Positions 22,195-33,762 of a DNA stretch of 64,000 bases are shown here, piece after piece. The stretch is from Corynespora cassiicola (lineage: Eukaryota > Ascomycota > Dothideomycetes > Pleosporales > Corynesporascaceae), in assembly GCA_022059125.1 (NCBI GenBank), contig JAEUWY010000001.1:434001-498000 (forward strand). The letters run 5' to 3'. Both the position numbers and the translations under genes were made by a program. The notes beneath the pieces were generated by a model. It had not been told where the DNA came from, did not search any database, and was given only the letters and a program-made list of their open reading frames with translations. The stretch's first letter is position 1. Each line of letters opens with the position of its first letter.

Positions 22195-24272
22195 TTAATC
22201 CAGTTCCGGGCGCAAACTTCTTTCTTCCGGCGCCGCTTGGAAACTCGGCTGAGATGTAGGTGTTTTCTTTCGAAAATGTTGCTCTTCCGAATGTGTGATT
22301 GTCGAAATCGTAAGATCTCCTGGTCTCAATACGTCAGATTCTTCCTCTATAAGCCGATCCAACCCCTCCTTAAACAAAGGTTCCATTCCTTCCGTCTTTG
22401 TCATCAGTGCAAAGGTCATGCACAGAAGTTCTTCTGGAGTCTTGTATTGATTTTCGCAGTGTGCTCCGAAAGCCTTCCATTGAAGCCGCAATGTACGCAG
22501 CTCGTTGATTGCGAGGATGCGCTTCACCATTTCTAATGTTGAATTGGCATACTGGTTTCCGATCTTGGATCGAATCTCATATCTTTTCTGCTGTTCTTTT
22601 ATCCAGAAAAGGAGAACTCTGCGGTGACCATCTAATGAATTATCCACGGTAGGCATACATGTCTTCTCATGCTCAGCCCACATAGATTGCAAGCTATGGA
22701 AGAGATTGCTCTTATCGATTTCTGAACCAATCTCAGGGAAGAGGTACGAAAGAATTTTCCGCAGAAGCTCACATTGTGCAAATGTCGCTTCCAAGGAACC
22801 AGGAACTCGATCGTTGTTTGGACTGTCCAGATTATTGGTGGTTCTGTCTAGAGCATCAGATGGAATTTGTGGCCTCATAGTCGCATAATGATTTTCTGAT
22901 ACATCTGTTGAGTCCTTTCTGGGAATTTGGTGTGGCTGATTTGTGCTGGGACTAGCAAAAGCGGTACACATTGTCCCTCCCGTATTTACCGTAGCTGCAT
23001 CGGTTACCATAAACCTAGTCCCAGGTGAGCAATCACTCAAGCCTGAACTATGGAGTACTTGAGGAAGTTGCAGTTGATTGGTCCCAGTAGGTATGCCTGA
23101 TCCAGCCTGCTCGGTTGGTGTTTCGGACAGGAAACGAAAGCCGGTGTGATCCATCGAGTTGGAAACAACGAGTGCTCTAGGGTCATTGAAACCACTGAAC
23201 CGAACAGGTCTGCTGATTTGAGCGGTATTGGAGGCAACATGTCGAGTGTCGTCGTTGTTTGAAATCGAATCCTTAGCCGATACATTGCAATATGGGACTA
23301 CTGGTGATGTGAACCGGTCAGGTGCCTTTGCAGTGCTCACAGCCACACGAGTGGTAGGGAGTGGAGATACAATGCCCATAACAGGGTTTTCAATTACGCT
23401 GCTTAGCATTTTGGACGGAATTGGGTGAGAATCTTGCAGGATAATTGAAGCAGATATGGTGCTATCCTGACATGCTCGTTTCTGTGCAGGATCATTTGCT
23501 TCCGAGGAGATTGAATCCGTGTGTCCGGCTTTCCTCTTTCTTCTACTTTCCTGTATGGTATTTTGAGTAAGAGAAATGTTCTCATTACAATCGTTGAGAT
23601 AGGACTCTGTCGTCTCCCCGGAATTCTGAAGACCTCGTTAGCTTGTTCTGTATTTAACGATATTTGGCAGAATCTTACTGTCAGAAAGAGCTCCCCACAT
23701 ACTCCAGAAGGACGAGGAATACTTTGATCGTGAGCGTTGAGCTCGCTTGTGCTTAGGGGAGACCTCTGGATGTTCCAATGAATGGTACGGCTAGCCTTCT
23801 TGTAGATCCATCGGTGAAGATAGGTTTTCAATCCACGTAAATCAGCGCCTGAACCTCATTTATATCGAGAAACTCACATATTCCTATCCTCCGTATTTTC
23901 ATAGAAAAGATGATTTTGATAGACGCCTTCAAAGCTTCCAGGCTCTGTCAGAAGCCGTTTGCGATCTGCATCCTTTCCCCAAATCATGGGACCGAAATCG
24001 TCTACCAATTTATCGAGCTCTTCATCGAGTTCCTCGCCCCTCGACGCAGATTTTATGAAATTGTTGCCTTCTTTGGGGAGCTTCTCGGATAGTCTCTGTA
24101 CCTCGTTGGATAGATTCCGAGTTTCAGGCTCATTGAAAACTAGTCGGCCGGCGTTTTTGGAGGAGGAAAGAAGGCCTATATTTTTTATGATCTGACGAAT
24201 TTTCGAGTCACGACTGTTGAGGAAAGTAGTGCATTCTTTGGTGTTCCGAAAATAAAATGGAGGAGTTGTCAT
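22195..24272 (-). CDS. Hypothetical nuclear protein, three exons
   Basis: Exons 24272-23878, 23790-23679 and 23625-22195 give 645 residues. Intron 2 (53 bp, GTAAGA...CTAAC...TTCAG) is strong and joins GELFLT to NSGETTESY; intron 1 (87 bp, donor GTGAGT, acceptor GGCTAG) is the only choice that keeps the frame. I do not recognise a family. The N-terminal 130 residues are charged with predicted helices (LSNEVQRLSEKL, ELDEELDKLVDDFG). A basic ESRRKRK segment suggests nuclear import. The middle is low-complexity, Ser/Thr/Asn/Pro-rich. The C-terminal 200 residues look helical and conserved-like (LLRKILSYLFPEIG, VLLFWIKEQQKRYEIRSK, LRTLRLQWKAFGAHC). No transposon hallmarks. Confidence 0.72.
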
Positions 24273-25917
24273 TTTGGGGCATAAAGACAGGCAGCCTAAC
24301 TGTAGTGGTGGTGATCTGAGCTAGCAGGCAGCCGTATAAATATAGCTGGCGAGAGCCAACTACAAGAGATCTTTCTATTTATTTATTTTTTGACGGATGT
24401 CGAAGGATGCGCCACAGAGCAAGTTTACGTTCCAGGGATGTGGCGAGGCTGTGAAACTATTAATAGGTGCAGCAAGGGCGATGCAAGGGTGTGGCACAGT
24501 TAAGTGACTCTACTTGATTGTGCTACTTTCCTGTTAGATTTGGACTGACCAAGCCTCAACAACACAATGATGACCAGATGAATAACTCTTTCTGTTAAGG
24601 AATGAGCATCGGCTAAAGCCAACCATGTCATGCTTCTTTTAATTAGCAACTATGCCGCGCAGCTTTGGAAGATATCTTCCGGTACCGATCATTTGTTTTA
24701 TCTAAAGTATGGATGCGGGGACGAAGGATGAGGACTGAGTTGATTGCTATAGACAACTACGGCTCTTTACTTGTATATTCTCCATGGACTAGGGACTGCC
24801 TGAAATGCGTGAGATGGCAGGTTTCACATACCAAAAGGAAACATACCACAACTATGCTAGTCACGTGAAGGCCACCAGAAATTAATGGCAAAACCCAAAG
24901 CCTAGGAAGGTTGCGATTTTTAGACAAAAGTAAAACTAGATTTGTATCGATATGATAATATGAAACTGGGCTCTAGTAACACAAAAATCAGGTGGGTGGT
25001 GTTGTAGGGTTAAGCAAACTGGACCTGGTATTTCCTATATGCTGACTATGCGCAAGTCGCAAGTCGACTGCATGTCATAGCTCGATTAGCAACACAAGGC
25101 GCTCTTACCATCACTCCAGCAGATAATAAGCGCTCTATCGGCTGTTTTGTTCAACCTCGATGTAGGGCATGCTCCCGTCCGTGGCAATTATCAGGTTGAA
25201 CCTAAGCTGCTCACAAACCCACGGGAACGGAACAAAATAGATATGAATTGCGGTCTATGCTGATCGATATCAAATTTTTCAGAAGTAACTCCCAGTTGGT
25301 CGAAAAACCACAGCCGTACATCATCAAGCAGTACTGGATATTAGTAAAGTAATAATATGGTAATTTCATACTTGACTGCGGTCATTTTATATATTGATCT
25401 GTGCCCTTAAGAATCTTTCGGAACAGAATAGGCATTGTTATCAGTGAACTATACTATTACATCACCCTGTGCCGCTATCCAAGGGCAGACTGTGTGATTT
25501 TAGGAGTGGCTGCAGGGATTGGAATTGGATTAGGTCACCTAATAACAAAGAAAACTCTGTCAATGACGAAATGAATAAGGCAGTCTAGCTGGGATTTCAT
25601 CAATAATTAGCCTTTTCGTCTCAAATCAAACCGAAAAATGAAATGATACGTCGTTAGATACTAAGATCTGGAGATGGCTCTGGCATATGTTGGTCCCATT
25701 TGCACCAGCAATGCGTTAGCGCCTCTGTTTAATGAGTTGATGTTCGTGTTGAGTGTCCAGCAATTACTATTCAACTCTTCAGAAGTTCAACGTCTAGGCG
25801 CAAGATATGACAGCGTTACAAAAAAGCAGAAAGGGCGTTTCCATCGCAATTCCAAAAGCACAGGCTGAGAGTAAGAACCACTTGCAAAGTCGCTACTCAT
25901 AGCACTTGCGCAAATCT
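24273..25917. other. Intergenic, AT-rich, no gene seen
   Basis: 1.6 kb between two minus-strand genes. No open frame with recognisable content; a few short homopurine and AT runs. No transposon ends seen. Confidence 0.5.
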
Positions 25918-27900
25918 TCAGCACTTACACATGCACCATTTGGTGCAGCCGCCGTGCACAGATCCCTCAAGATCTAGGCAGGGACAAGCTGTTTCTTTGT
26001 ATGATCGCTGCATAGCCTGAGTGCATGACACATCGCACTCGCATGACAAGAGCCCTTCTTTTTTCCATGCACCAACAAAATCCCTCACGATCTTCTTCTG
26101 AGTGGCACTAAATATTGGGCGGTCTAGCCGTTGCAACATTTCCCGGCTCAAGCGTGGCAGCTTGTTGCGATCCACGAAGTGAAGAAGTGCATCAAGGTAC
26201 TCAGGTAATTGGCGTGGTATGTGCTCATTCGTCGAGGATCTGTTCCTAATGACAAAGTCAAGGTTCTTCATGGTCTTTTCTATGTTCCCTGCAGACCAGC
26301 TCATCCCACCAGCACCGATAGAGTCGTCCAATGTGAGAACGCAGTGCGCTACCGGGTATGACAGTCCAGGTCGCATGAACAGACTATCACCTGGGCCAAG
26401 GAGAATGACCTGTACATCCTCGGCAGTCGGTCGAAAAACACCGGCGAGATAATCCTCCTCTACGCTCTTGTTCCAAGGGCCTACGTAGATAAACCATGCC
26501 TTCCATCCTGTCACAAACGTTACCCACGTGCCGGTGAGAACATCTATGTGCCAGTCCGAGAAAGAGTAGCGTTCGCCATACAAAACGAACCTGAAGCAAG
26601 CCTCGCAATCACTAACACGCATGCTGGCCTCCTTCTGACCGCGCGACCCAAGGCCGGCCTGTACCCTGTTCCAGATTTGCTTCTTCAGCACATGCAAGAG
26701 ATTGTACCCAAGCTTCTGAATGAAAGGTGGCTCGGGAACTTCCGCCTCCAAGGCCGACCCAGAGATGCTGAGAAAATTTCGGAAGTCGCCCGTGTCAAGC
26801 CGAGCGTCGCCGGCGCGGCGCCTATCGTAGCGCTCTAGAAATTTGGTCTTGCTCATATACTTCGTGAATGGGCTGTTTTTATTCGGGCGGTGCCAATTCT
26901 GATAAGGCAGCCTGACGTCATTTTCAAGCCACTGGAGAAATGCACTCTCGACACGCCCGCAATCACCATGGCTGTCCTCCAACCTGATTGCCAGGATATG
27001 ATCAGGCAGCAGCTCTCCGTCTTCGATAAACGATTCTAGATCCTTGGTGGTCGTGGAGATCCAACCAGGGTGCAACGAAGCGCTTGCCTCCCATAGGCCC
27101 TGTGGTTTCTCTGCGATAGCAACATGGGTGGTGTCCAGGTCGAACACCTCCTTCAACATCTCGATCCCGGCTACCCAGTCGCGTAACTCTCCAGTGTTCT
27201 GATACGTAGGCAATGCTAGCATGATGGAGCCCAGAGTATCAGCCAGAAGCGTGCGACCGACCTCGTATTTCGCTCCTTGCAGGTGCTGCGTCCGACTCTG
27301 GCCACAATTGCATCGGGTATGTTGATCGCTGCCTTCATAGTCAAGCAGAGTCGGCTGTGACTGTTCTATCGATGGATGTGCCGACTGCTCATAGGAGATT
27401 TCGTGGTCATTGTAGAGAGTATTGATTGATACGGGGGACTGGCATGGCGGGCTTGATCCTGGTTCATTGGCTTCTGCTTGACGCTTCCTTTTCTTACTGT
27501 TCTCTGTTTGCTTCTGGTGCGCGTTCAAATCTGCTAGACAGTTGAATGACTTTTTGCATCCACAAATACAGCATATTTGAGATCCATGGAGCTTTTTGTA
27601 GTGCCGTGTCAGACTGGATAATTTATTGAAAGACTTGTGGCACAATTCGTTTGCACATGGTAAAGGAGAGCTGCTACAACCATGCACCTCGCTCAGGTGC
27701 TGTATCCAATCGGGTTTGTACGAGTTGAATTGGCATCGGCAATCGACGCAGTTGAAATGGACGGATGTATTCGGATGTTCAGTGACCAAATGCGAAACAA
27801 AGCTGTGGACGCCTACGAGCGTTTTGGTGCAGGGAATGCATCGCAAACTGTCCGGTTCTCTGGCATCTGTCGCTTCCATGCCGATGATGGACCAGTTCAA
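25918..27900 (-). CDS. JmjC-domain protein with N-terminal C2H2 zinc fingers
   Basis: 660 residues in one exon (a start at 27879 would give 653). The N-terminus has several C2H2-like fingers (CIPC-x12-H-x4-H, CVDC, CANELCHKSF...HYKKLH, CCICGCKKSF...H) and a KKRKRQ nuclear signal. The JmjC-type iron site is seen as H451-x-D453 in WHIDVLTG and a distal His at about 519 in YPVAHCVLT; 2-oxoglutarate contacts cannot be judged by eye. The extreme C-terminus is cysteine-rich (CECDVSC...CPCLDL...CTKWCMCKC). JmjC oxygenases demethylate histones or hydroxylate proteins in the nucleus; many fungal stand-alone JmjC proteins of this type lack a defined substrate. No stop or frameshift. Confidence 0.85.
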   Translation of the reverse strand: MNWSIIGMEATDAREPDSLRCIPCTKTLVGVHSFVSHLVTEHPNTSVHFNCVDCRCQFNSYKPDWIQHLSEVHGCSSSPLPCANELCHKSFNKLSSLTRHYKKLHGSQICCICGCKKSFNCLADLNAHQKQTENSKKRKRQAEANEPGSSPPCQSPVSINTLYNDHEISYEQSAHPSIEQSQPTLLDYEGSDQHTRCNCGQSRTQHLQGAKYEVGRTLLADTLGSIMLALPTYQNTGELRDWVAGIEMLKEVFDLDTTHVAIAEKPQGLWEASASLHPGWISTTTKDLESFIEDGELLPDHILAIRLEDSHGDCGRVESAFLQWLENDVRLPYQNWHRPNKNSPFTKYMSKTKFLERYDRRRAGDARLDTGDFRNFLSISGSALEAEVPEPPFIQKLGYNLLHVLKKQIWNRVQAGLGSRGQKEASMRVSDCEACFRFVLYGERYSFSDWHIDVLTGTWVTFVTGWKAWFIYVGPWNKSVEEDYLAGVFRPTAEDVQVILLGPGDSLFMRPGLSYPVAHCVLTLDDSIGAGGMSWSAGNIEKTMKNLDFVIRNRSSTNEHIPRQLPEYLDALLHFVDRNKLPRLSREMLQRLDRPIFSATQKKIVRDFVGAWKKEGLLSCECDVSCTQAMQRSYKETACPCLDLEGSVHGGCTKWCMCKC

Positions 27901-28030
27901 TGGTATTGTATGAAGCAGGTATGGTTATGGCAATGGCCGATGTGCGACTGAGGCGGGGTTGAGGAGCCGAGTTCCGATCGAATTGCGGTTTGGCACGATC
28001 AAAGCAAAGTCGAGGTACGATCAAGTTATG

Positions 28031-28083
28031 ATTGAGGCACGGTCGAAGCACGGTCGAGGCACAGTCGAGGCACAGTCGAAGCA
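28031..28083. repeat. Minisatellite, ~12 bp unit
   Basis: About four imperfect units of GGTCGAGGCACA just upstream of the JmjC gene; looser copies extend left to about 27990. Confidence 0.6.
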
Positions 28084-28258
28084 ACATCGCGATATGAAAT
28101 GATTAATAAGCAGACAGAGCCGGCACTGGCCAAGTCGCCAAAAAGTGACGCACTTCGCACCGCTTGACAGACACATCAGACACAAGATCCATGACTAGAC
28201 TGCGACTTTGCGCTACACTATTCGCCTCAGACCACCAAGGGTCTGCTATCGCGTCTCG

Positions 28259-30771
28259 TTACAATTCATCACTGACACTGAAAGCAATGTAGTTCCCAGA
28301 TGCCTCCTGCCCGCCGTCGCTTCGCCTGGGGAAGATCGACCCATACGACCACGACCTCGTGCGCTTCCCATGATCGGCTCGCCCAAAGGGCGCGTCTAGG
28401 CCTTGCATAGTCACCAGCTTTTCCACCGAGAACGGAGAGCCGCTGATGCCATACGCCCGGGCGTCCTTGACTCGCCCAAGAGAGAGCATAAACCTGTCGT
28501 CTGTTTCCATCGCGATCCGCATGGCAAAGTTTCCGTCCTTTTCGAAGCTGGAAGGGTCTCCGAACGACCCCAGGATCGGCCAGTCGTCCATCGCGAGCCT
28601 GGCTGAGTCTGCGAGCAGGTCGCTGAACAGCCTTTCGAACGCCGGCTCGCTACGCCGTATCATGCACCGAACGCGTCCTATAACACTGTACTTACCGTTA
28701 CGTCGGTCTGGCGGGGCGTCCAGCTCAAAATAGAAGAGGGACGCGACCAGGCAGTGCGCTGCTCCAATGCTGGCCGACAGCTTTGGATCTGCCTGCGTCC
28801 TGGAGATCAGCTCGGGTATGCTTTTCGCGTCGTCGAGTCTCGGCTCTACACCCTCAAAGTCGACATTGAGTCGATGCACTTTGTGAAGGATCTGAGCCAT
28901 GCGCCCGACGGTCTTACACGCTCGCTTTATCGACTTGTCGCGCATTTTTTCCGAAACGAGAGCGTGCAGTCGCCGGAGCATGCCGTTGCTCCAGCGGCTG
29001 CGACAGTCTTCTGGAGAGACGTCGTAGTTGGCCTGTCCTGGCTCACCGGTGCCCAAGGAAAGAACAAAGTCAGGCTCGGGGGCAGACGGAAACAGCGCGG
29101 CTACCTCGGAGAGCGCCCAGATGACAGGGTCATTCCCCAGGGTCCCAACGTCTTGGAACGTGCCTACACCGCTGATGAACCTAGGCGGAAAGAACCTGCA
29201 GAAGAGTCAGTGGGCGGAGCGAGTGTAGGAGTATGGAGTACCCAGGAGCAGCCGACGCAGATCGTGCACTACTCTCGTTAGCTGGAATCGTGAAGCAGGG
29301 GGTGCGGGCCCTCTTACACCTCCCACAGTGGGACGTTGCCGAAGGCATCCTCTGGTTTTAGAATCGCTTTCTCTGACTGAACGTAAGAGTTTGCAGTATT
29401 GTCTGCCCGTGGTGCTTACCTTCGTCGGCGCCTCGCTTGCCGATGCCATTGTAATTGGCGAAGAATTTCTGTGAGGGATGCTCACTGACGGTAGCGACGG
29501 GAAAGCCAACTTTTGTTCCCGTCGATGTCGCAAATGAGCAGTCGAGCATTTTTTTGCTCGAGGCCCATTCTTTCAGGACGGAGTCGACGTTCTTGGATGG
29601 GTATAGGCCATCGGTAAGGTACGACAGCGCAAGCTCTCCTATCCGCGAGACGAGCGGGAAGCGACGAGACATGCGGCGTTCAAAGATGCGCTCTGCCATG
29701 CTGGAGAACATGACGATCGATTCTTCAACAGGCCGGCCGAACATGAAATGGTCGATGGCAATGATCACTCCTTGGCATCGTCAGTCTGTCCCTAGCCGCC
29801 TGCGTGCTGCAACTTACCCACGCTGACTCCGAAACTGACCGTAACACATCTCTGGAGAGGAACCGAGCCAAGCCGATCCTGGATCAGCTTCATCATTGTC
29901 AAAGGGACGATGCCGCGCATGCCACCTCCGTCGATGCAGAGCACGCCTACGCCTGCAGTGGGGGGACGGGTTCTCACGACGATGGGCTCGGGGATAGCCT
30001 GGTGGCATAGAAAGCAACGGCGGATCTCGAAGGTGCACGGGTCTTCGTCGCAGTTGACTCCAAACACGACCACACAGTTTTCGCAGATGCAATGTCCGCA
30101 TGGTAGGCAGTACTGTGGCCTTCTACGGAGACAGCATAAACACGTGTTGGTGCTGTGGATGTCGTGCCACTGTTCTCGGAAGGCTGCCAGGTTGCTCTTG
30201 TGTATGTCTACCGCCGACTGCGCGTTGTCTGCATACGAGTCTCGGAAGAAATGGTTGATGCTGTTTTCAATCACTGCCGTAAACCCGCTTCGCAAAAGAA
30301 CGTCGTTGGAATCGTCAAAGGCAATAGCCCGCCCTTCACTTACCCGATGCATGAATTCTTGGTAGAGCGACCACTGGTAGCTAATCCTAATCGGGAATAT
30401 GGAATAGGCCTGTCCATCAGACTGATAATGTCGCTCTACGTGCTCCTTGTCATATTCAATATTAAGACCGACAATAACACGAATGTTGGCACCTGCATCA
30501 AGAAGACAGTCGTGGCCTTTTTTCCATTCTGTATTACCCATACCAACGGTGTCCATCTGTATTTAGTACCCCTTGTGTCAATACCAGCCTTGTCTGTTTC
30601 AAGCAGCAGATTGATTATCTCCTCGTGTCCATGCCCCGTCTCCCATGACAAAGGCGTCTGTCCAATAGCATGTTTCAATTCAACTGTGGCTAGAATCGTA
30701 CTGATTAGTAGTCTAGCCATATTCTTGTGGCTTCTCTCGGCAGCCCATGACAGTGGTGCTCTTACATTCAT
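28259..30771 (-). CDS. Ankyrin-RING-patatin-like phospholipase, frameshifted near the N-terminus
   Basis: Minus-strand exons ending at 29818, then 29770-29420, 29351-29318, 29268-29242 and 29195-28259. All four introns (47, 67, 49 and 46 bp) have GT donors and AG acceptors and restore a continuous patatin domain. N-terminal ankyrin repeats (APLSWAAERSHKN, TPLSWETGHGHEE) come first. A RING-like segment follows (CLCCLRRRPQYCLPCGHCICENC), then the patatin oxyanion loop DGGGMRG, nucleophile elbow GVSVG, NYNGIGKRGAD, SAAPGFFPPRF and a DVG in place of the usual DGG for the catalytic Asp. The ankyrin part and the rest are in different frames, meeting at an A6 run near 30520; one extra A would join them. 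An in-frame stop lies 18-20 bases upstream of the ATG at 30771. Either a young pseudogene or a sequencing indel. Confidence 0.8.
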
Positions 30772-30892
30772 ATCCTTCGACTGCCTTTAGTTCTCAGCCA
30801 GATATACTGGAGTTTTCTTCTCACTTTCATTTGTACTTTCTTCGAATTCAACATCAATTATGATACAATTTGTACTTATCCGCCTTAAACCT

Positions 30893-32254
30893 TCATTTTG
30901 CGCTTTCTTCTTGTAACAAAGAGTTGCGCTCTTCGAGCTCAATATCGCCTCTAGTAGATTTTGAATTTATTCGACATCCCAAACAACTGCTCATCTCGGG
31001 ATGCTTTCTTAGTACAAAAAATTCGATACAGAGTACGTAAATCTTCCATAGCGCTTGCAACAGAACCAGATTCGCAATTAGCACCGAAAAGATCAAGGTG
31101 CTAGTGCTCTTGAGTCGGGGAATGTGGCATAGATATGTCGTGGATATTACAGAAGGGCTGATTGCCAAATTCCATTGGGAAGCATTTGCCGCCGTGTATG
31201 GCCCCTGGGCGATATCAGGAGGTTGCCACGTGACATAAAACCCGGAAAAGTTAAAGCTTTGCGAGAAATACTCGAGGAGGTCATGGTTGTTGAGGACGTT
31301 GAGGGCGGTCTGGCCTAGATCGGCCATGATAGTGGAGTGGAACACTCTTGCTAGCATGCCATCGTCCAATCCAGTATTATGAAAGAAGTCGTACGGGTAC
31401 TCTTTTTCCAAGTGGCAATGCCAGAATAATGGTGTCTTATCTGGCTTAGGAGAAGGAAAGAACAAGCATAATTGGCCCGATTCCAGCCAGGAGGTGTTGG
31501 ACTTGTACTGATCTACTTCCGTGATATGCGGCAGTGGCAAAAACACAACCGTGCCCTTTTTCATGATGAAATCTCCATTATCTATTAGCTGCTTGGCAGC
31601 AAGGAAAATGTCGTACCTGGTTTTTTCCCGATACCAAAAGAGTAACGATGCTCCCCACCACAAACTAGCTGTGGTTTTCTTATTGAAAAATCCAGTGAAC
31701 TCGGCGAACACGTCGTATATAGCCGTCATCTTGAGCCGCTTTCTACCTGTTTCTATGTCGATTACGCAGGAAATCTCGGCTTCGACTGAGATGGTCCAGC
31801 CTAGAGCTAAGCGTTCGTCTTGCTCAATGAAGTAAAGAATCTTAGAGATCTCGCAGTCTCTCAATGGGTTGTTTAGATAAGGGGTGTCTGATTGACTTCT
31901 TCCATGCTCCGCTGCATTGTTGTAAGAAATTCTCGTGAGTCGATAAGAAAGCGCCGTGTTGTTTGTGTAGTACTCTCCATTCACAGCAAGCGATTTTGGC
32001 TCACACTTTGGTTGTATCTTTGAAGTTAAAAGGGAAGGCCAGTTTTGAAAATAGGTTACGTTTGTGATTGTTGTGTTGGGGTCGGATGTCGCAATCGTAA
32101 CCATATCGTAGCCAGAGGTGGCAAGATTAATAATCGAGAACAACACCGCGGATATTGTCCCCCCAACCACGACAACAGGAGTAAACCATCGAAATGGATA
32201 AGGTCTGGTTATATTATATGAGAAAACCGAATTATATGACGGCAACGCGACCAT
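30893..32254 (-). CDS. Membrane protein of unknown function
   Basis: 453 residues from MVALPSYNSV; an upstream ATG at 32290 would add 12. Two transmembrane segments: one near the N-terminus (FTPVVVVGGTISAVLFSIIN) and one near the C-terminus (LIFSVLIANLVLLQALWKIY). The ~330 residues between carry several NxT/S sites and paired cysteines, so they are probably lumenal or extracellular, with a short cytosolic tail rich in Glu. I have seen this architecture as an uncharacterised fungal family; no catalytic motif is visible. It lies in the same direction as, and about 120 bp before, the patatin gene. Confidence 0.75.
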   Translation of the reverse strand: MVALPSYNSVFSYNITRPYPFRWFTPVVVVGGTISAVLFSIINLATSGYDMVTIATSDPNTTITNVTYFQNWPSLLTSKIQPKCEPKSLAVNGEYYTNNTALSYRLTRISYNNAAEHGRSQSDTPYLNNPLRDCEISKILYFIEQDERLALGWTISVEAEISCVIDIETGRKRLKMTAIYDVFAEFTGFFNKKTTASLWWGASLLFWYREKTRYDIFLAAKQLIDNGDFIMKKGTVVFLPLPHITEVDQYKSNTSWLESGQLCLFFPSPKPDKTPLFWHCHLEKEYPYDFFHNTGLDDGMLARVFHSTIMADLGQTALNVLNNHDLLEYFSQSFNFSGFYVTWQPPDIAQGPYTAANASQWNLAISPSVISTTYLCHIPRLKSTSTLIFSVLIANLVLLQALWKIYVLCIEFFVLRKHPEMSSCLGCRINSKSTRGDIELEERNSLLQEESAK

Positions 32255-33762
32255 TTTTGCCAACGACTGAGGCAGTTGGTGTTTGCTCAAAAACTCACAA
32301 CACAGGTTGGGTTTATAGGCTCACAGACCCTGCCCCCTTCTTTTTGCAAACAAAGTTTAGTTTTGAATCGAAGGCTTGGCCTGACCTGTAGGAGCTGAAT
32401 AAAGGTGATGCCACGAGTCTCGGCGATGGCAAAATCCGAATAATCACGTTAGTTCATCGATACTATTGGTCCCACTTCCATAAGCACGCATGTGGCTTAG
32501 CTATGATGAATCCTATGCCTTGTACAGTCATGAAAAAAGGAAGCAATCTTGTGGCAATTATGGGACGCTTGGAGATGAATGGGTGGAGCTAGTAGGGGTG
32601 TAGATGAGGAGCCTTGATTACTGAACCGGCGGGTTGTTTCCACTCATCGTATGACTATGATTCGTTTGCACTATCATCTCAAGGAATAAAAGCACATAAC
32701 AAATATGCATTCTGTATGTAGCAACACAAGAGGGCGTCTAATTCACTAACAACACTGGAAAGAGGCAACTGAAATAGCAGAATAAAGTATAGCACAAACA
32801 CTCCTCGACTCAGGCTAAACACGCGATCCGCACGCCTTCGAAGAATCGAAAGTAAATAAAGACTATCAAACATTAGGGTGATTAGTCATACATAGTTTTG
32901 TATGGTCAAATGTATTTAGATAGGAAATTTGATAATCTATCACAATTTTTTGAATGTGATATTTGGCCTTGCGGCTTCCGAATTCCCAACCTACGTCAAC
33001 CACTCACCTATGTCCTTCACATTCCTTGATAGTATGCTTAATCAAACAGATAATGTTACGTTGATTCCTATCCGCCAGCACAATCTAGAAAGCGAGCCAG
33101 CCATCCAAAACCGCATTTTACAACAAGGGTGTATCTTTTCTACACAACTCCCCGCCAGCATCATCGCGTATACATCCGCCACCCCGCACTGTGTCTTTCA
33201 TACAAGTTAAAAATCTCGCGAAATTCATCAGAGAACCCCATCTGCGGAGATGAGGAAAACGGGAGACATTCAAATTGAATAAGAACACACGCAGACTGGG
33301 GTCTAAAATGGCACACAAACACACAAGGACTACCCCTAAACAATGCCCAGAGACACAGAAGGTTTTGTGTATAGAACTTCGCACTCCCGTGGCTGACTTT
33401 TAGTATAACAAAGTCACATGAAATTCCGATAATACTCCGGTCAGCTTGTATGGTTTCAGTCAATGCCTCGGCCAAATTCATAAATATCTAAATTTGGTTA
33501 GCCTTTTGTATCTATGCTCCACCATGCAAGCCTCGGCAAATAAAGGATTTTTCTATATAAGCTTTTGCTAGCTAGATGTAGATTAATCAAAGTTAAATAG
33601 TTTTTTTACTTGCAAAAACTCCCTAATTTTTTTCTCCTCACTGTCTTTCCTCCGTCTGGATATCTAGACTACCAGCACTAGAAAGTAAAAGCTCAACATT
33701 CCACGGCCTACTATTCATCTAGCTGCTACACGGCATTGCTTCCACGAAGGGCTTGAATCACT
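32255..33762. other. Intergenic, divergent promoter region
   Basis: 1.5 kb between the minus-strand membrane protein and the plus-strand DUF829 gene. AT-rich, short frames only; a T-rich run near 33600 precedes the DUF829 gene. Confidence 0.5.
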
